From positions 1-64,000 of the forward strand of contig JAFWQU010000018.1 of NCBI GenBank assembly GCA_017508975.1: a stretch of 64,000 nt of DNA. Reading direction: 5' to 3'. The position numbers and the translations under genes are program-made. Shown piece by piece: positions 1 through 8,436 of this stretch; within the stretch, counting starts at the first letter, position 1, and each line of letters begins with the position of its first letter. The notes under the pieces were generated by a model. The model saw nothing but the letters and a program-made list of their open reading frames with translations, had not been told where the DNA came from and did no database searches. Source of the DNA: Clostridia bacterium (lineage in GTDB: Bacteria > Bacillota > Clostridia > Christensenellales > Aristaeellaceae).

Positions 1-111
1 ACACAGGCCGAGCTTGAAGCCAACGTGCAGAATCGTCTGGATTATCTGTCCTCTGTGCCCTCTGTCGTTGCCTCCTTCTTCCGGGCACCCTTCACCCAAT
101 ATGCCGCTTAA
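1..111 (+). CDS. C-terminal end of an upstream ORF (partial)
   Basis: Frame 1 is open from the window edge to a TAA at 109-111 and reads as a 36-residue protein-like tail ending FFRAPFTQYAA. The composition (Leu/Val/Phe-rich, no low-complexity bias) looks coding, whereas the alternative frame here is Pro/Cys-rich and looks like a shadow. The downstream surface-protein ORF begins in another frame at an ATG (101) that overlaps this stop. The two may be one gene split by a frameshift, or two coupled genes. Function is not recognisable from so short a piece. Confidence 0.4.
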   Translation, partial: TQAELEANVQNRLDYLSSVPSVVASFFRAPFTQYAA

Positions 112-1081
112 GATTCACGTTTTTATTGGGGGAGCGATAACGGTTCCCAGCGGGATCGACAACTATGATACCGTAGAGAAGTATATATGGTTCAGCGTTT
201 ACGATTCTGTCGAACGCCGCACACTGGCGCCCAGCGAGTACTCCTACTCGAACGCGCACAGGCCCTCCGAGATAGACGAGGAATACAGCGGCCCCGAATA
301 TGCCAATTACCTGGTGGCGATCAGCGGGGAGCAGCTGACCCTGAGAATCAAGCAGGGCTGGAATGTACGTTTCCTGAACCTCCCGATCGGTACGACCTAT
401 TCCTTTGAGGAAACCAATATCCCAACGGGATACAATTTTGTCAAAGCGGAGGTCAGCGGCACCCGGTGGATCGCAGATATGGAAGACGGAACAGACCAGG
501 GATCCGCAGTTCCCCTGTCCTCTCTTCCGGCCAATGCCAGCGCCAGCAATGACGATACGGCCATCGATGGAATGATTGATTTTGCAAACGCACGCTACAG
601 CACGACCTACACCAACAGGACCACCGCGCTGTATATCCCGGTCATCAAGATGCTCAGAGGTCGAGATATGGAGGCCGGAGAGTTCTCCTTCGTTCTCCAG
701 CCCATTAAAACGGATGGTACCCGTGACGATTCCGCCAAGCAGATCATATTGAACCCGGCAGGCCGGGCAAATCAGGAGGTTACATTCAATTTCAGCCTGG
801 ATTACAGCGGTGAGGTCATCGCTAATGCCCCTTACCATGACACGGAAGGCAACGCAGTTTTCTACTATGTTGTGTACGAGGAGTCCGGAGATGCGACGGA
901 TATCATCTATTCCGATTCCCAGTACATCGTCAAGGTTACGCTGAAACAGGAAGGAAATGGTTATATCGCCACGCCGCATTACTATCTGTATGGCGGAGAG
1001 GGACCGATTCCATCTGAGGCAATGAACGATTTGCCGGATTTAACTGATATGACGGCGAAAACGGACACGCCTATGGGCTGA
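101..1081 (+). CDS. Surface protein fragment with CnaB-like and Spy0128-like isopeptide (pilin) domains
   Basis: The product (326 aa from the ATG at 101) resembles parts of Gram-positive surface adhesins or pilins. Residues ~5-115 end in a FEETNIPTGY block, the closing strand signature of CnaB-type domains. Residues ~176-300 fit the Spy0128/FctA fold: an opening Lys strand (VIKMLRGRDMEAGEFSF), a central Asn-rich strand and a closing Tyr-Val-Val-Tyr-Glu-Glu strand, the layout that makes Lys-Asn isopeptide bonds. There is no signal peptide at this start and no LPxTG sortase motif, membrane segment or charged tail before the TGA. A clear ribosome site before 101 is missing. I read it as the remnant of a larger sortase-anchored protein, disrupted at both ends. 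The 3' end is followed by repeat copy 1. Confidence 0.6.
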   Translation: MPLKIHVFIGGAITVPSGIDNYDTVEKYIWFSVYDSVERRTLAPSEYSYSNAHRPSEIDEEYSGPEYANYLVAISGEQLTLRIKQGWNVRFLNLPIGTTYSFEETNIPTGYNFVKAEVSGTRWIADMEDGTDQGSAVPLSSLPANASASNDDTAIDGMIDFANARYSTTYTNRTTALYIPVIKMLRGRDMEAGEFSFVLQPIKTDGTRDDSAKQIILNPAGRANQEVTFNFSLDYSGEVIANAPYHDTEGNAVFYYVVYEESGDATDIIYSDSQYIVKVTLKQEGNGYIATPHYYLYGGEGPIPSEAMNDLPDLTDMTAKTDTPMG

Positions 1082-1123
1082 TGCTCCTTCGAACAACTTT
1101 GGAAAGCCCGGAATTGTGTCCTG

Positions 1124-1258
1124 ATATTGATCTCAAGTAAAAGTGCAAATCCAGCAGCATGCAACCGAAGGTCCAGGGCGATCGGAAAGCCCTGGTCGCG
1201 GCCCGCAGGCCGCGAAACCTCACTGTTGACAATAAGCATTTTAAACTGAGATTAGTAC
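1124..1258 (+). repeat. Interspersed hairpin element, copy 1
   Basis: Full-length short-form copy. It has left end ATATTGATCTCAAGTAA, hairpin I CCAGGGC/GCCCTGG, hairpin II CGCGGCC/GGCCGCG and right end AAACTGAGATTAGTAC. It lies in the convergent gap between the surface-protein fragment and glgA, before the shared terminator. Confidence 0.9.
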
Positions 1259-1280
1259 GAGAACAGTATGAATTGAAAAT

Positions 1281-1321
1281 CTCCCCCCGAAGCAACACCG
1301 GATAGTGTGCTTCAGGGGGAG
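1281..1321. terminator. Bidirectional intrinsic terminator between the surface-protein fragment and glgA
   Basis: A long stem (CTCCCCC...GGGGGAG with inner GAAGC/GCTTC and ACAC/GTGT) is followed by CGCTTTTC on the plus strand and ATTTTCAATTC on the minus strand. It can end both convergent transcripts. Confidence 0.75.
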
Positions 1322-1359
1322 CGCTTTTCATGGACAGAGGATTCCGCGGTTGGGGCTGA

Positions 1360-2844
1360 TTACCCCTTCAGCTCCTCGTAGAGCTTCAGGTAGAGGTCGG
1401 CCGAATGCTCCCAGGAGACGTCCTTCTCCATGTCCCGGGTGACGATGGCGTTCCAGCGGGCGCGGTTGCCGTAGTAAACCTGCTCGGCGCGCCGGACGGC
1501 GTCCAGCAGCAGGTCCGCCCGGTACTGGTCGAAGGTGAAGCCGTTGCCCTCGCCGGTGTACTCGTTGTAGGGCTCGACCGTGTCCTTGAGGCCGCCGGTC
1601 TCGCGCACGATCGGCACCGTGCCGTAGCGCATGGCGATCAGCTGCGTCAGTCCGCAGGGCTCGAACAGGCTGGGCACCAGCAGGGCGTCGGACCCGGCGT
1701 AAATCTGATGGGCCAGGCTCTCGTCGTACTTGATGTAGGCGCACACCTGTCCCGGATAGGTGCTCTCGTAATACCGGAACGCGTTCTCATAGCGCGCGTC
1801 GCCCGTGCCGAGGATCACCACCTGCACCCCGTCGTCCGCGATCTGGGTGAAGACCGCGTCGATCAGGTCGAGGCCCTTCTGGTCCGTGAGGCGGGAGATC
1901 AGGCCGATCACGAGCTTGTTCTCGTCCACCGCCAGCCCCAGGCGCTCCTGCAGGGCCTTCTTGTTCTCCCGCTTGGCGCTCAGCACGTCCTCCGTCCCGT
2001 AGGGCGCGGGGAGCAGCTTATCCGTTCGGCTGTTCCAGATGTCGATGTCGATGCCGTTCACGATGCCCGTCAGCTTGGCCCGGTGATACCAGAGGTGGCT
2101 GTTGAGACCCTCGCCGTAGAAGTCCGTCTGGATCTCCCCGGCGTAGGTCTCGCTGACCGTCGTGATCCGGTCGGTGTAGGCGAGGCCGCCCTTGAACATA
2201 TTGGCCTCACAGTCGTTGACCTTGAACACGGAGTAGTCGAACAGGAAGTCCGGCAGCCCGGTCCAGTATTTCAGGTGGTCAATGCTGCAGATGCCCTGGA
2301 AGCGCAGATTGTGGATGGTCAGCACGCTCCGGGCGGCGCCGACGGGCGTCACGCTGAACAGGGTGCGCAGATAGACCGGGACCAGCGCCGCCTGCCAGTC
2401 GTGGCAGTGGATCACGTCCGGGATCCAGTCCATGTAGTTGAGCGCCGCGAGGGAGGCCTTCGAGAAATAGCAGTACTTGGGGATGTCCTCCCACAGGCCG
2501 GTGTAGGGATTCCCCCAGTCGTAGAACTCCCGGTTGTCGATGAAATCGTAGGTCACCCCGTCCAGTTCCATCTCCATGATGCCGACGTAGAAGGAACGGC
2601 CGTCCTGGGTCAGGTTCATCATGAAGGAGCCGATGTAGTTCATCTGGTTCCTGTATTTCTCCGGGATGCACCGATAGCAGGGCATCATCACGCGGACCTC
2701 GCAGCCCTGGCGCAGCAGCGCCCGCGGAAGGGCGTACATCACGTCCCCCAGTCCGCCTGTTTTGATGAACGGATAGCACTCCGAACCGATGAAAGCCACC
2801 TTCATGCCCTTCGCGCCGCCGACCGTCTCCTGATTGTTTGCCAT
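1360..2844 (-). CDS. glgA: Glycogen synthase (ADP-glucose type, GT5)
   Basis: The product transfers glucose from ADP-glucose to the non-reducing end of alpha-1,4-glucan in the cytoplasm, for glycogen storage. The 494-aa protein is the usual GT5 length. It opens with MKVAFIGSECYPFIKTGGLGDV-like sequence carrying the KTGGL nucleotide-sugar motif at residues ~27-31, has HCHDWQAAL in the N-terminal Rossmann domain, and IGLISRLTDQKGLDL and PSLFEPCGLTQLIAMRYGT in the C-terminal domain. The start is the ATG at 2844, preceded by AAGGAG with 8-base spacing. A GTG three codons upstream is in frame but overlaps that site. It is a single gene with its own promoter and no glgB/C/P neighbours in view. Confidence 0.95.
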   Translation of the reverse strand: MANNQETVGGAKGMKVAFIGSECYPFIKTGGLGDVMYALPRALLRQGCEVRVMMPCYRCIPEKYRNQMNYIGSFMMNLTQDGRSFYVGIMEMELDGVTYDFIDNREFYDWGNPYTGLWEDIPKYCYFSKASLAALNYMDWIPDVIHCHDWQAALVPVYLRTLFSVTPVGAARSVLTIHNLRFQGICSIDHLKYWTGLPDFLFDYSVFKVNDCEANMFKGGLAYTDRITTVSETYAGEIQTDFYGEGLNSHLWYHRAKLTGIVNGIDIDIWNSRTDKLLPAPYGTEDVLSAKRENKKALQERLGLAVDENKLVIGLISRLTDQKGLDLIDAVFTQIADDGVQVVILGTGDARYENAFRYYESTYPGQVCAYIKYDESLAHQIYAGSDALLVPSLFEPCGLTQLIAMRYGTVPIVRETGGLKDTVEPYNEYTGEGNGFTFDQYRADLLLDAVRRAEQVYYGNRARWNAIVTRDMEKDVSWEHSADLYLKLYEELKG

Positions 2845-2904
2845 ACCCGACACTCCTTCACTTGTCCATGTGGGCCTGCCTGAGGACAGGCTTCCGATAA
2901 CTCC

Positions 2905-2933
2905 ATCATACCTGATCCGGGGAAGATGTTCAA
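2905..2933 (-). promoter_or_regulatory. glgA promoter
   Basis: On the minus strand TTGAAC (2928-2933), a 17-base spacer and TATGAT (2905-2910) form a good vegetative promoter 61 bases before the glgA start. Confidence 0.6.
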
Positions 2934-3063
2934 TAGTTTCTTTGAAAAACCAGTGAGAAATCCCGCACAGCGGCGCTGACGCGCATGCCGGGCTCCGCGG
3001 CTCTGAACAAAAATAGTGTCTGATACCGGCCCGGATCTCTTTATTTTTCGAACCGCATTATGG

Positions 3064-3104
3064 TATAATATCCGAGAATTGGTATTATATGCCATAGTTG
3101 GCAT
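3064..3104 (+). promoter_or_regulatory. Promoter and palindromic operator for the 3141 gene set
   Basis: A perfect TATAAT lies at 3064-3069; the -35 is weak. Downstream at 3089-3104 is an inverted repeat, ATGCCA-TAGT-TGGCAT, placed about 12 bases after the expected start of transcription, where a repressor would block. A near-direct repeat (TGGTATAATA / TGGTATTATA) spans 3061-3089. Confidence 0.5.
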
Positions 3105-3140
3105 TATTTACCGGCATCGGAGCAGAGAAGGGAGAATACA

Positions 3141-3710
3141 ATGCTGTTCAACACGCTTGACACCCTGAAAAGAAAGATGGTGATGGGAATCATCTTCTTT
3201 CTGTTCATGGGACTGACGATGTTTGTCATTCCGGTGGATTATATCCCGGTTCTGGGGAAAGCCCTCGGCTTTTGTCTTCTGACGCTGTCGATCCTGAAGA
3301 TTCTGGATTTCCTGAGCAGCAAGAAGGGGCTGGCCCATTATATCGGACTGTCCCTGGGCCTTTTTGCCGGGCTGGCGGGAATCATGTTCTTTTCGATCGA
3401 CGGGCTGTTCCTGGCGCTGCTGAACTGGCTGACGGGCACGCTGCCGATTCTGCTGGGCGGCCTGAGCCTGTATTTCGCCCTGACCTATCTGCGGCGCTCC
3501 GGACGGAAGGGCTGGTGGGTGTTCGTGATCCTGAGCTGCCTGCTGCTCCTGTTCAGCACGATCCTCTTCGTGAATCCCTGGGCGGGCGACCAGCGCGCTG
3601 TCCTGATGGTGATCGGCGGGACGCTCTTCTATTCGGCGGTGGTCTATATCGTCTGTCTGTTCTGGATCTGGCCGTTTCAGCAGAAGAAGTATACGGAGGA
3701 TGAGCAATGA
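3141..3710 (+). CDS. Multi-pass membrane protein, possibly HdeD/DUF308-like
   Basis: The product is a 189-aa protein with about six hydrophobic segments (roughly residues 15-31, 36-55, 66-84, 86-112, 124-144 and 150-178) separated by short loops and ending in a charged tail. Length and topology fit the HdeD/DUF308 family, but no diagnostic residue was identified, so this is a fold-level guess. It starts at an ATG after GAAGGGAG. Its stop codon overlaps the next ATG (ATGA at 3707), so it is translationally coupled to the AarF-type kinase and probably acts with it at the membrane. Confidence 0.8.
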   Translation: MLFNTLDTLKRKMVMGIIFFLFMGLTMFVIPVDYIPVLGKALGFCLLTLSILKILDFLSSKKGLAHYIGLSLGLFAGLAGIMFFSIDGLFLALLNWLTGTLPILLGGLSLYFALTYLRRSGRKGWWVFVILSCLLLLFSTILFVNPWAGDQRAVLMVIGGTLFYSAVVYIVCLFWIWPFQQKKYTEDEQ

Positions 3711-5320
3711 GAGAGCAGCAAGCCCCCAAGGGAGGCAAATCACGCGCCGTCGTGATGATGGGCATTTTTGCGAAGCACAACTTCTATGCCAACGGATTCA
3801 CGCCGTATGAACTCCGGACGACCCTGGAGGATCTCGGCCCGACCTATGTCAAGATCGGCCAGATCATGTCCAGCCGCACGGACCTGCTCCCGAAGGCCTA
3901 CTGTCTGGAGCTGGAGAAGCTCCGCAGCAATGTGAAGCCCCTGGCGGCGGAGACCGTGCGCGCGGTCATTGAGCAGGAGAGCGGGAGGACGATCGACGAG
4001 ATCTACAGCGAGTTCCGGGATGAGCCCCTGGGCTCCGCGTCCATCGCACAGGCGCATTTCGGGATCCTGAAGGACGGGACGAAGGTCGTCACGAAGGTGC
4101 AGCGCCCGGGCATCGCCGATATGATGAAGGAGGACTTCGTCCTGCTGAAGAAATTCGCCGGCATGGTGGGCAAGTCGTCGGAGGACGAGGAGAACGGCGA
4201 GCCTCTCGACCTGGTCGGGATCCTGGCGGAGCTTGAAAAAGTGACCCGGGAGGAGCTGGACTTCCGGGTCGAGGCCGAGCATACCCGGCTGTTCCGCAAG
4301 CTCTGCATCGAAGACGACGCCGTGGTCTCCTGCCCGCGGATCATCGACGAGCTCACCACAGAGCGCATGCTGACGATGACCTTTGTGGACGGATATTCCC
4401 TGTCCCACAAGGAGCGCCTGGAGCAGGACGGGTATGACCGGGTTGAAATCGGAAAGGCGCTGGTCAACAACTACCTGCACCAGGTGATGGACGCGGGATT
4501 CTTCCACGGCGATCCGCATCAGGGGAATATCATGGTCTGCGACGGCGTGCCGTACTGGATCGACTTCGGCATGGTGGGCCGGCTCAGCGAGGCTAACATC
4601 AGCGCGATCCAGAACCTGATCTTTGCCCTGGTGCAGGAGGATGTGGAGGCCCTGACCAACGCCGCGCTCGCGATTGGCACCGTGAAGGGAAAGCTCAACA
4701 AGACCCGGCTGATGGAGGATCTGGAGGGCATCGCCTCCAGGTACATGTCCGCCACAAACCTGAAGGAGATCGACGTCGGAAAGCTGATGACCGAGCTCAC
4801 GGACCTGCTGAGTACGCATCACATTGCTGTCTCCGCGGAGTATACGATGATGATCCGGAGCTTGGTCACGATGGAGGGCGTCATCGAGGTCCTCTGCCCG
4901 GAGCTGGATCTGTTCGATTTCCTGCAGGAGAAGCTGATTGCCCGGGCCAAGGACAGCTTTGACGTGAAGGAGAAGCTTGCCTCCTCGATGGAGTCGGTGG
5001 CCGCCACGGCAGCCCGGACGATCAAGCTGCCGGGCCTTGCCGCCGATGTGCTCCGCAATCTGGTGAAGGGCCGGACGAAGATCACCGTGGAAGCGGCGGG
5101 CTACGAGGAGCCGTTCCGCATATTCATCGATGTGATCAAAAACGTGATGCTTGTCGTCGTCGCCTGCGTGCTGTACAGCGGATCCTGCCGTCTCTGCAGC
5201 ACAACGATGGCGCCGATGGTGGACGACATTCCCCTGTTCGCGCTGATCGGGTTTGCCGTCTCCATCGCGCTGGGAATCTATGCGCTCAGAAAACTGATTA
5301 AGGCCGCGGGAAAGAAGTGA
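3707..5320 (+). CDS. AarF/ABC1/UbiB family atypical protein kinase-like protein
   Basis: The protein is 537 aa, typical for UbiB/AarF members. The family signatures appear in order: the KxGQ helix (VKIGQIMSSR, residues ~47-56), the Ala-rich nucleotide loop GSASIAQAH (~104-112), the active-site lysine in VVTKVQRPGI, the catalytic HGDPHQGNIMV (~267-277) and the metal-binding IDFGMVG. Two C-terminal hydrophobic helices (~475-495 and 508-528) anchor it in the membrane, as in UbiB. Family members are ATPases linked to isoprenoid quinone or lipid metabolism; the substrate here is unknown. It overlaps both neighbours by four bases. Confidence 0.92.
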   Translation: MREQQAPKGGKSRAVVMMGIFAKHNFYANGFTPYELRTTLEDLGPTYVKIGQIMSSRTDLLPKAYCLELEKLRSNVKPLAAETVRAVIEQESGRTIDEIYSEFRDEPLGSASIAQAHFGILKDGTKVVTKVQRPGIADMMKEDFVLLKKFAGMVGKSSEDEENGEPLDLVGILAELEKVTREELDFRVEAEHTRLFRKLCIEDDAVVSCPRIIDELTTERMLTMTFVDGYSLSHKERLEQDGYDRVEIGKALVNNYLHQVMDAGFFHGDPHQGNIMVCDGVPYWIDFGMVGRLSEANISAIQNLIFALVQEDVEALTNAALAIGTVKGKLNKTRLMEDLEGIASRYMSATNLKEIDVGKLMTELTDLLSTHHIAVSAEYTMMIRSLVTMEGVIEVLCPELDLFDFLQEKLIARAKDSFDVKEKLASSMESVAATAARTIKLPGLAADVLRNLVKGRTKITVEAAGYEEPFRIFIDVIKNVMLVVVACVLYSGSCRLCSTTMAPMVDDIPLFALIGFAVSIALGIYALRKLIKAAGKK

Positions 5321-6222
5321 GAGACATGACAGCGTTCAACAGCGAACCGGCTCTGCCGGATGAGCCGAAAACATCGCAGGGCGGGGAGAAAGCCGAGCCG
5401 ATCGGAAGTCTGCTTGCGCAGATGAAGAAAACGATCCCGGTTCTTTTCGGCCTGTCCGGCAGCGATCCGCGCGTTCTGAAGGAGAAGCTTCTGGAACAGG
5501 TGAAGAAACTGGTCAAAAACCCCGGCCAGTATTCGGAGGATCTCATGGATTCCCTCTTCGGAACCGGCGCGGACGGGATTTCCCGGGAGGCTGATGCCGA
5601 GAAGAAGGGAAAGTTCAGCTTTTCGATGGATCTTCCGGACCCGGTCAGGATGCCCGACGTGTTTTCGGTGGCCTATCACCGCCGCGACGAAAAGAAAAAG
5701 GATGTCGTCACCCTGCTCGAGAGGGACGGGGAGGGCAACATCCGCTATCTGGACGCCGGGAAAGAGTGCGTGTTCGTCAGGATGGAGGAGGGCTTCCGCC
5801 GGTATCCGGTGCTGCCGGAACGGCAGGGATTCGGCAAATGGGACGGCGTGCTGCTGAGCGCCAGGAGTGTGCGCGGGCTGACGGAGCATTTCTGGAACTG
5901 CGCGGACCAGACGTTCATCAAATGGCTCGGCGTGGAGCGCACGGAGGACACGGCGTATCTCGGAAGACCCTGCGGGCTGTACCACGCGCAGCCGGGCACC
6001 ATCACGTTCACCTATCAGTGCGATATGGTCATCGACGACGAGAGCGGCATCTGCCTCTGCTATGCGGCGGACAAGCTGCTGAAAAGCGCGGTATTCAGCC
6101 TCGCGGAGGACGACCGCATCAGCGTCGGGATCGGGGATTACCGGCTCGGCGGTACGGAGATGGATTTCAGCTGCACGAGATTCGAGACAAAGGATATCTC
6201 GTTTGCGCTTCCTGCCGACTGA
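5317..6222 (+). CDS. Conserved-looking cytoplasmic protein of unknown function
   Basis: The product is 301 aa (GTG at 5317 overlapping the kinase stop as GTGA; ATG at 5326 is the alternative start). No signal peptide, membrane span or known motif was found. The N-terminal ~110 residues are charged and helical. The remainder is strand-rich with regular Asp/Gly turns and a C-terminal run of alternating hydrophobic strands. Coupling to the AarF-type kinase suggests an accessory role for that protein. Function is not recognised. Confidence 0.8.
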   Translation: MRDMTAFNSEPALPDEPKTSQGGEKAEPIGSLLAQMKKTIPVLFGLSGSDPRVLKEKLLEQVKKLVKNPGQYSEDLMDSLFGTGADGISREADAEKKGKFSFSMDLPDPVRMPDVFSVAYHRRDEKKKDVVTLLERDGEGNIRYLDAGKECVFVRMEEGFRRYPVLPERQGFGKWDGVLLSARSVRGLTEHFWNCADQTFIKWLGVERTEDTAYLGRPCGLYHAQPGTITFTYQCDMVIDDESGICLCYAADKLLKSAVFSLAEDDRISVGIGDYRLGGTEMDFSCTRFETKDISFALPAD

Positions 6223-6288
6223 GAAATCCTCGTTCAGTTTTTCTGTCCTGGATCAGGATAATCTGTCCATATGAAAGGAGTCATGGGT

Positions 6289-6693
6289 ATGGCACTCGGA
6301 TTCATGAAGAAGATCAGCCCGGAGTACGTGGTGGAGCACGCGATCAAGGATGTGAAAAGCACCGGGATCGACGGCCTGAAGCCGTATCTCACCGAGAACG
6401 CGGAGAAGAACGTGGCGACGATCAAGAACGTCTCCGGCGGGGTAAGCCTCCTCACAGGCAGCAACAAGGTTTCCGTCCTTCTCGACAAGCTCGCCGACTG
6501 CAACTGGACCGTCGTCGAGATTCTGAAAGGCTCCGAGAGCGCGAACGCGATTGTCGGATTTGCCATCAAAACCAAGTCGGAGGAGATTGAGGGAACCATC
6601 CGGCTCACGCTGATCAAAGAGGACAAGGAGTGGAAGATCGACGGCGTGGAAATGCCGAAGTTCGAGAAGTTCACCATCAGCAGCGCGGATTAA
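6289..6693 (+). CDS. Small protein with a possible NTF2-like fold, unknown function
   Basis: The product is 134 aa from the ATG at 6289, chosen because AAAGGAG lies 8 bases upstream; ATGs at 6271 and 6283 are in frame but precede or crowd that site. The pattern of a helical N-terminus followed by strands ending in IRLTLIKEDKEWKIDGVEM resembles DUF4878/NTF2-like stress proteins, in which the KEWKIDGV strand is common. No catalytic residues are evident. It is the last gene of the plus-strand set, and repeat copy 2 starts inside its stop codon. Confidence 0.75.
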   Translation: MALGFMKKISPEYVVEHAIKDVKSTGIDGLKPYLTENAEKNVATIKNVSGGVSLLTGSNKVSVLLDKLADCNWTVVEILKGSESANAIVGFAIKTKSEEIEGTIRLTLIKEDKEWKIDGVEMPKFEKFTISSAD

Positions 6694-6800
6694 TACCAAT
6701 CTCAAGTAACAATTCAAATTCAGTAACAGTATGCGGCCGAAGGTCCAGGGCGATCGGAAAGCCTCTGGCCGCGCCCGCAGGCGCGGAGCCCCTCTGACAC
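6693..6800 (+). repeat. Interspersed hairpin element, copy 2 (3'-truncated)
   Basis: The left end, ATACCAATCTCAAGTAA, begins at the last base of the preceding TAA stop codon. The first stem is short here (GGC/GCC) and hairpin II is the CGCGCC/GGCGCG form. The right end (TTGACA...GTAT) is missing. Confidence 0.85.
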
Positions 6801-6817
6801 CTGCGCGAAACCCAAAG

Positions 6818-6850
6818 CTCCCTCCGAGACCCATCGAGCCTCGGAGGGAG
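6818..6850. terminator. Intrinsic terminator between convergent genes
   Basis: An 11-bp perfect stem (CTCCCTCCGAG / CTCGGAGGGAG) is followed by TTATTTCATTT on the plus strand. On the minus strand it is followed by CTTTGGGTTT, so it can also serve the SH3 gene. Confidence 0.8.
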
Positions 6851-6887
6851 TTATTTCATTTATTTGATATGAACTGCCGCGTCCGGA

Positions 6888-7454
6888 TCAGATGCGGATC
6901 ATGTAGTCATTGGCCATGTAGCCGGTCCGGCCCGTCGCCAGGTCGATCACCTTGCTCCAGGTCTTGCCCACGGCGACCACCTGCAGCCGGTCGCCGGCGT
7001 TCAGACGGCGAACCATCTTCGCGGTCTTGTTGGGGGAGACCCGCAGGCCGACGCTGTTATCGGTCTTGCCGTTCAGAGCCTTGGCGGTCACATAGTAGGG
7101 GGTCACGTTGCGGAAGTTGTCGGAGCGCTCGGTGATCTCATACTTGCTGGGCTGACGGTCCACCAGGAACTTGGTCATCACGAAGCCGCCCTGCGCGTGG
7201 CCCTGGGGCCGCACATAAGCCCAGCCCTTGGCGGAGTCGACGGTGTAGATGATTTCCACGCGGGTGCCGCAGTCGATACGGTAGAGGAGCTTGCTGTTGG
7301 TGGAGGCCTCTTCGCGGACATTCAGCCGCTTGCCGTCGGCGCAGTTGACCCACATGGTGGAGGGCAGCTGGGTATAATCAGCGGAGGCAAACATGGGGAT
7401 CATCAGGGTCAGAACAGTCATCAGGGCGATAACGAGTGCAGTCAGCTTTTTCAT
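6888..7454 (-). CDS. Secreted protein with two bacterial SH3 domains
   Basis: The product is 188 aa. It has a signal peptide (MKKLTALVIALMTVL...MFASA, cleavage near residue 25) and two SH3-type folds. The first (~35-98) carries the KRLNVREEASTNSKLL strand-loop and GWAYVRPQGHAQGGFV. The second (~123-187) carries VGLRVSPNKTAKMVRRL and TGYMANDYM. Such domains bind cell-wall peptides and usually target hydrolases, but no catalytic domain is present, so it may be a wall-binding or adaptor protein. The ATG follows GAGAGGAAA. The gene stands alone and is preceded by the CTGCC/CGTAT promoter-like motif shared with three other genes for small exported products. Confidence 0.88.
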   Translation of the reverse strand: MKKLTALVIALMTVLTLMIPMFASADYTQLPSTMWVNCADGKRLNVREEASTNSKLLYRIDCGTRVEIIYTVDSAKGWAYVRPQGHAQGGFVMTKFLVDRQPSKYEITERSDNFRNVTPYYVTAKALNGKTDNSVGLRVSPNKTAKMVRRLNAGDRLQVVAVGKTWSKVIDLATGRTGYMANDYMIRI

Positions 7455-7531
7455 TTTGGTTTCCTCTCTTTCGTGCCGGTTTGTCGGCTGTGTTTTTGGT
7501 TTCCGCCGGGCTCTTGATCGCCTGGCACTCC

Positions 7532-7561
7532 TTTATACGCACCTCCCGGAAAGGGTGGCAC
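7532..7561 (-). promoter_or_regulatory. Shared promoter-like motif (CTGCC-N16/17-CGTATmAA), site 1
   Basis: Read on the minus strand, TGCCACC, a 14-base spacer containing CCGGGAGG, and CGTATAAA lie 78 bases before the SH3 gene start. The block is also found before the 20517, 22501 and 61737 starts. Confidence 0.5.
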
Positions 7562-7570
7562 CCGGAATTC

Positions 7571-7628
7571 AAAAAAATAAAAAGAAATTCACCCGCGCTC
7601 TCTGCGGATCGTGCAGGCAGAGCGCGGG
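7571..7628 (-). terminator. Terminator of the iron-uptake operon
   Basis: A perfect 10-bp stem (CCCGCGCTCT 7592-7601 / AGAGCGCGGG 7619-7628) is followed on the minus strand by a 19-base T-rich tract (complement of 7571-7589). Repeat copy 3 separates it from the operon's last stop codon. Confidence 0.85.
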
Positions 7629-7638
7629 CGTTTTCGTG

Positions 7639-7763
7639 ATACTACCAATCTCAAGTAAAAGCTGCAAATCAAGCAACAGCATGCATCCGAAGGTCCAGGG
7701 CGATCGGAAAGCCCTGGTCGCGGCCCGCAGGCCGCGAAATCTCACCGTTGAAAAGATGCGTAT
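7639..7763 (+). repeat. Interspersed hairpin element, copy 3
   Basis: A nearly complete copy with left end ATACTACCAATCTCAAGTAA and the GGCC form of hairpin II; the right end is shortened to GATGCGTAT. The right end abuts the stop codon (TCA at 7764-7766) of the minus-strand ATPase gene directly, so in the mRNA the element lies between the stop and the terminator. Confidence 0.85.
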
Positions 7764-8435
7764 TCAGGACGTGACCTGTCCGTGATCCATCCGGAGGACC
7801 CGGTCGGCGTACAGCAAAGCGTCGTTTTCGTGGGTGACCATAAAGACGGCCTTTTTCTCCTCGTGGGCGAAGTCCCGGAATGCCGAGAGAACCAGGCGGG
7901 TGTTCTCGTCGTCCAGATCCCCGGTGGGCTCGTCGGCGAAGAGCACATCCGGCGCCTGCGCGAGCGCGCGGACGATCGCCATCCGGCGGAGCTCGCCGCC
8001 GGAAAGCTCGGCGGGACGGGCGTCCCGAAGAGGCGCGATGCCGAGCTTTTCCATCCACCGGACCGCGGCCTCCACGGGGAGCTCCCGCTGGTATAGCCGG
8101 GCCGGGAGCAGGATGTTCTCGAGGACAGTCAGTGTGTCAACCGCACTGCGGCCCTGGGGGACAACGCCGGTCCGCTCGCTGCGCAGGCGGGAGAGGGCCC
8201 TGTCGTCCAGGGCGTAGAGATCCGTATCGTCATACCAAACTTTGCCGCCGGTGGGCACCAGCAGTCCGGAGAGCATGTTCAGCAGCGTGGTTTTGCCGCT
8301 GCCGCTGCGCCCGGTCAGGACGGTCATTCCGCCCGGCGCGATTTCCAGACTGACCGGCTGCACCGCGTCGAAATAGTTGGCGGTGCCGGTTTTGCGAAAG
8401 TACCGCCGGGATACGCCTTCTGCCTTCACGGTCAT
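7764..8435 (-). CDS. ABC transporter ATP-binding protein (MacB/LolD type), iron operon
   Basis: The 223-aa ATPase carries the complete set of ABC motifs: Walker A GRSGSGKTT (~42-50), a Q-loop at VVPQG, signature LSGGELRRM (~144-152), Walker B VLFADEPTGDLDD and the H-loop histidine in VTHEND. The short size and the ADEPTGDLD sequence place it with LolD/MacB-type ATPases that drive FtsX-like permeases rather than substrate pores. It is the last gene of the minus-strand operon, one base after its permease partner (8437-9636). It is the second ATPase of this operon. Confidence 0.93.
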   Translation of the reverse strand: MTVKAEGVSRRYFRKTGTANYFDAVQPVSLEIAPGGMTVLTGRSGSGKTTLLNMLSGLLVPTGGKVWYDDTDLYALDDRALSRLRSERTGVVPQGRSAVDTLTVLENILLPARLYQRELPVEAAVRWMEKLGIAPLRDARPAELSGGELRRMAIVRALAQAPDVLFADEPTGDLDDENTRLVLSAFRDFAHEEKKAVFMVTHENDALLYADRVLRMDHGQVTS

Positions 8436-8436
8436 A

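Noticed and set aside
1150..1215. Element hairpins as ordinary intrinsic terminators
   Set aside because: Neither hairpin is followed by a T-run in either direction, and true terminators stand separately next to several copies.
5594..5857. Small Arg/Trp-rich frames inside the 5317-6222 gene and in other GC-rich genes
   Set aside because: Alternate-frame artefacts with strongly biased composition.
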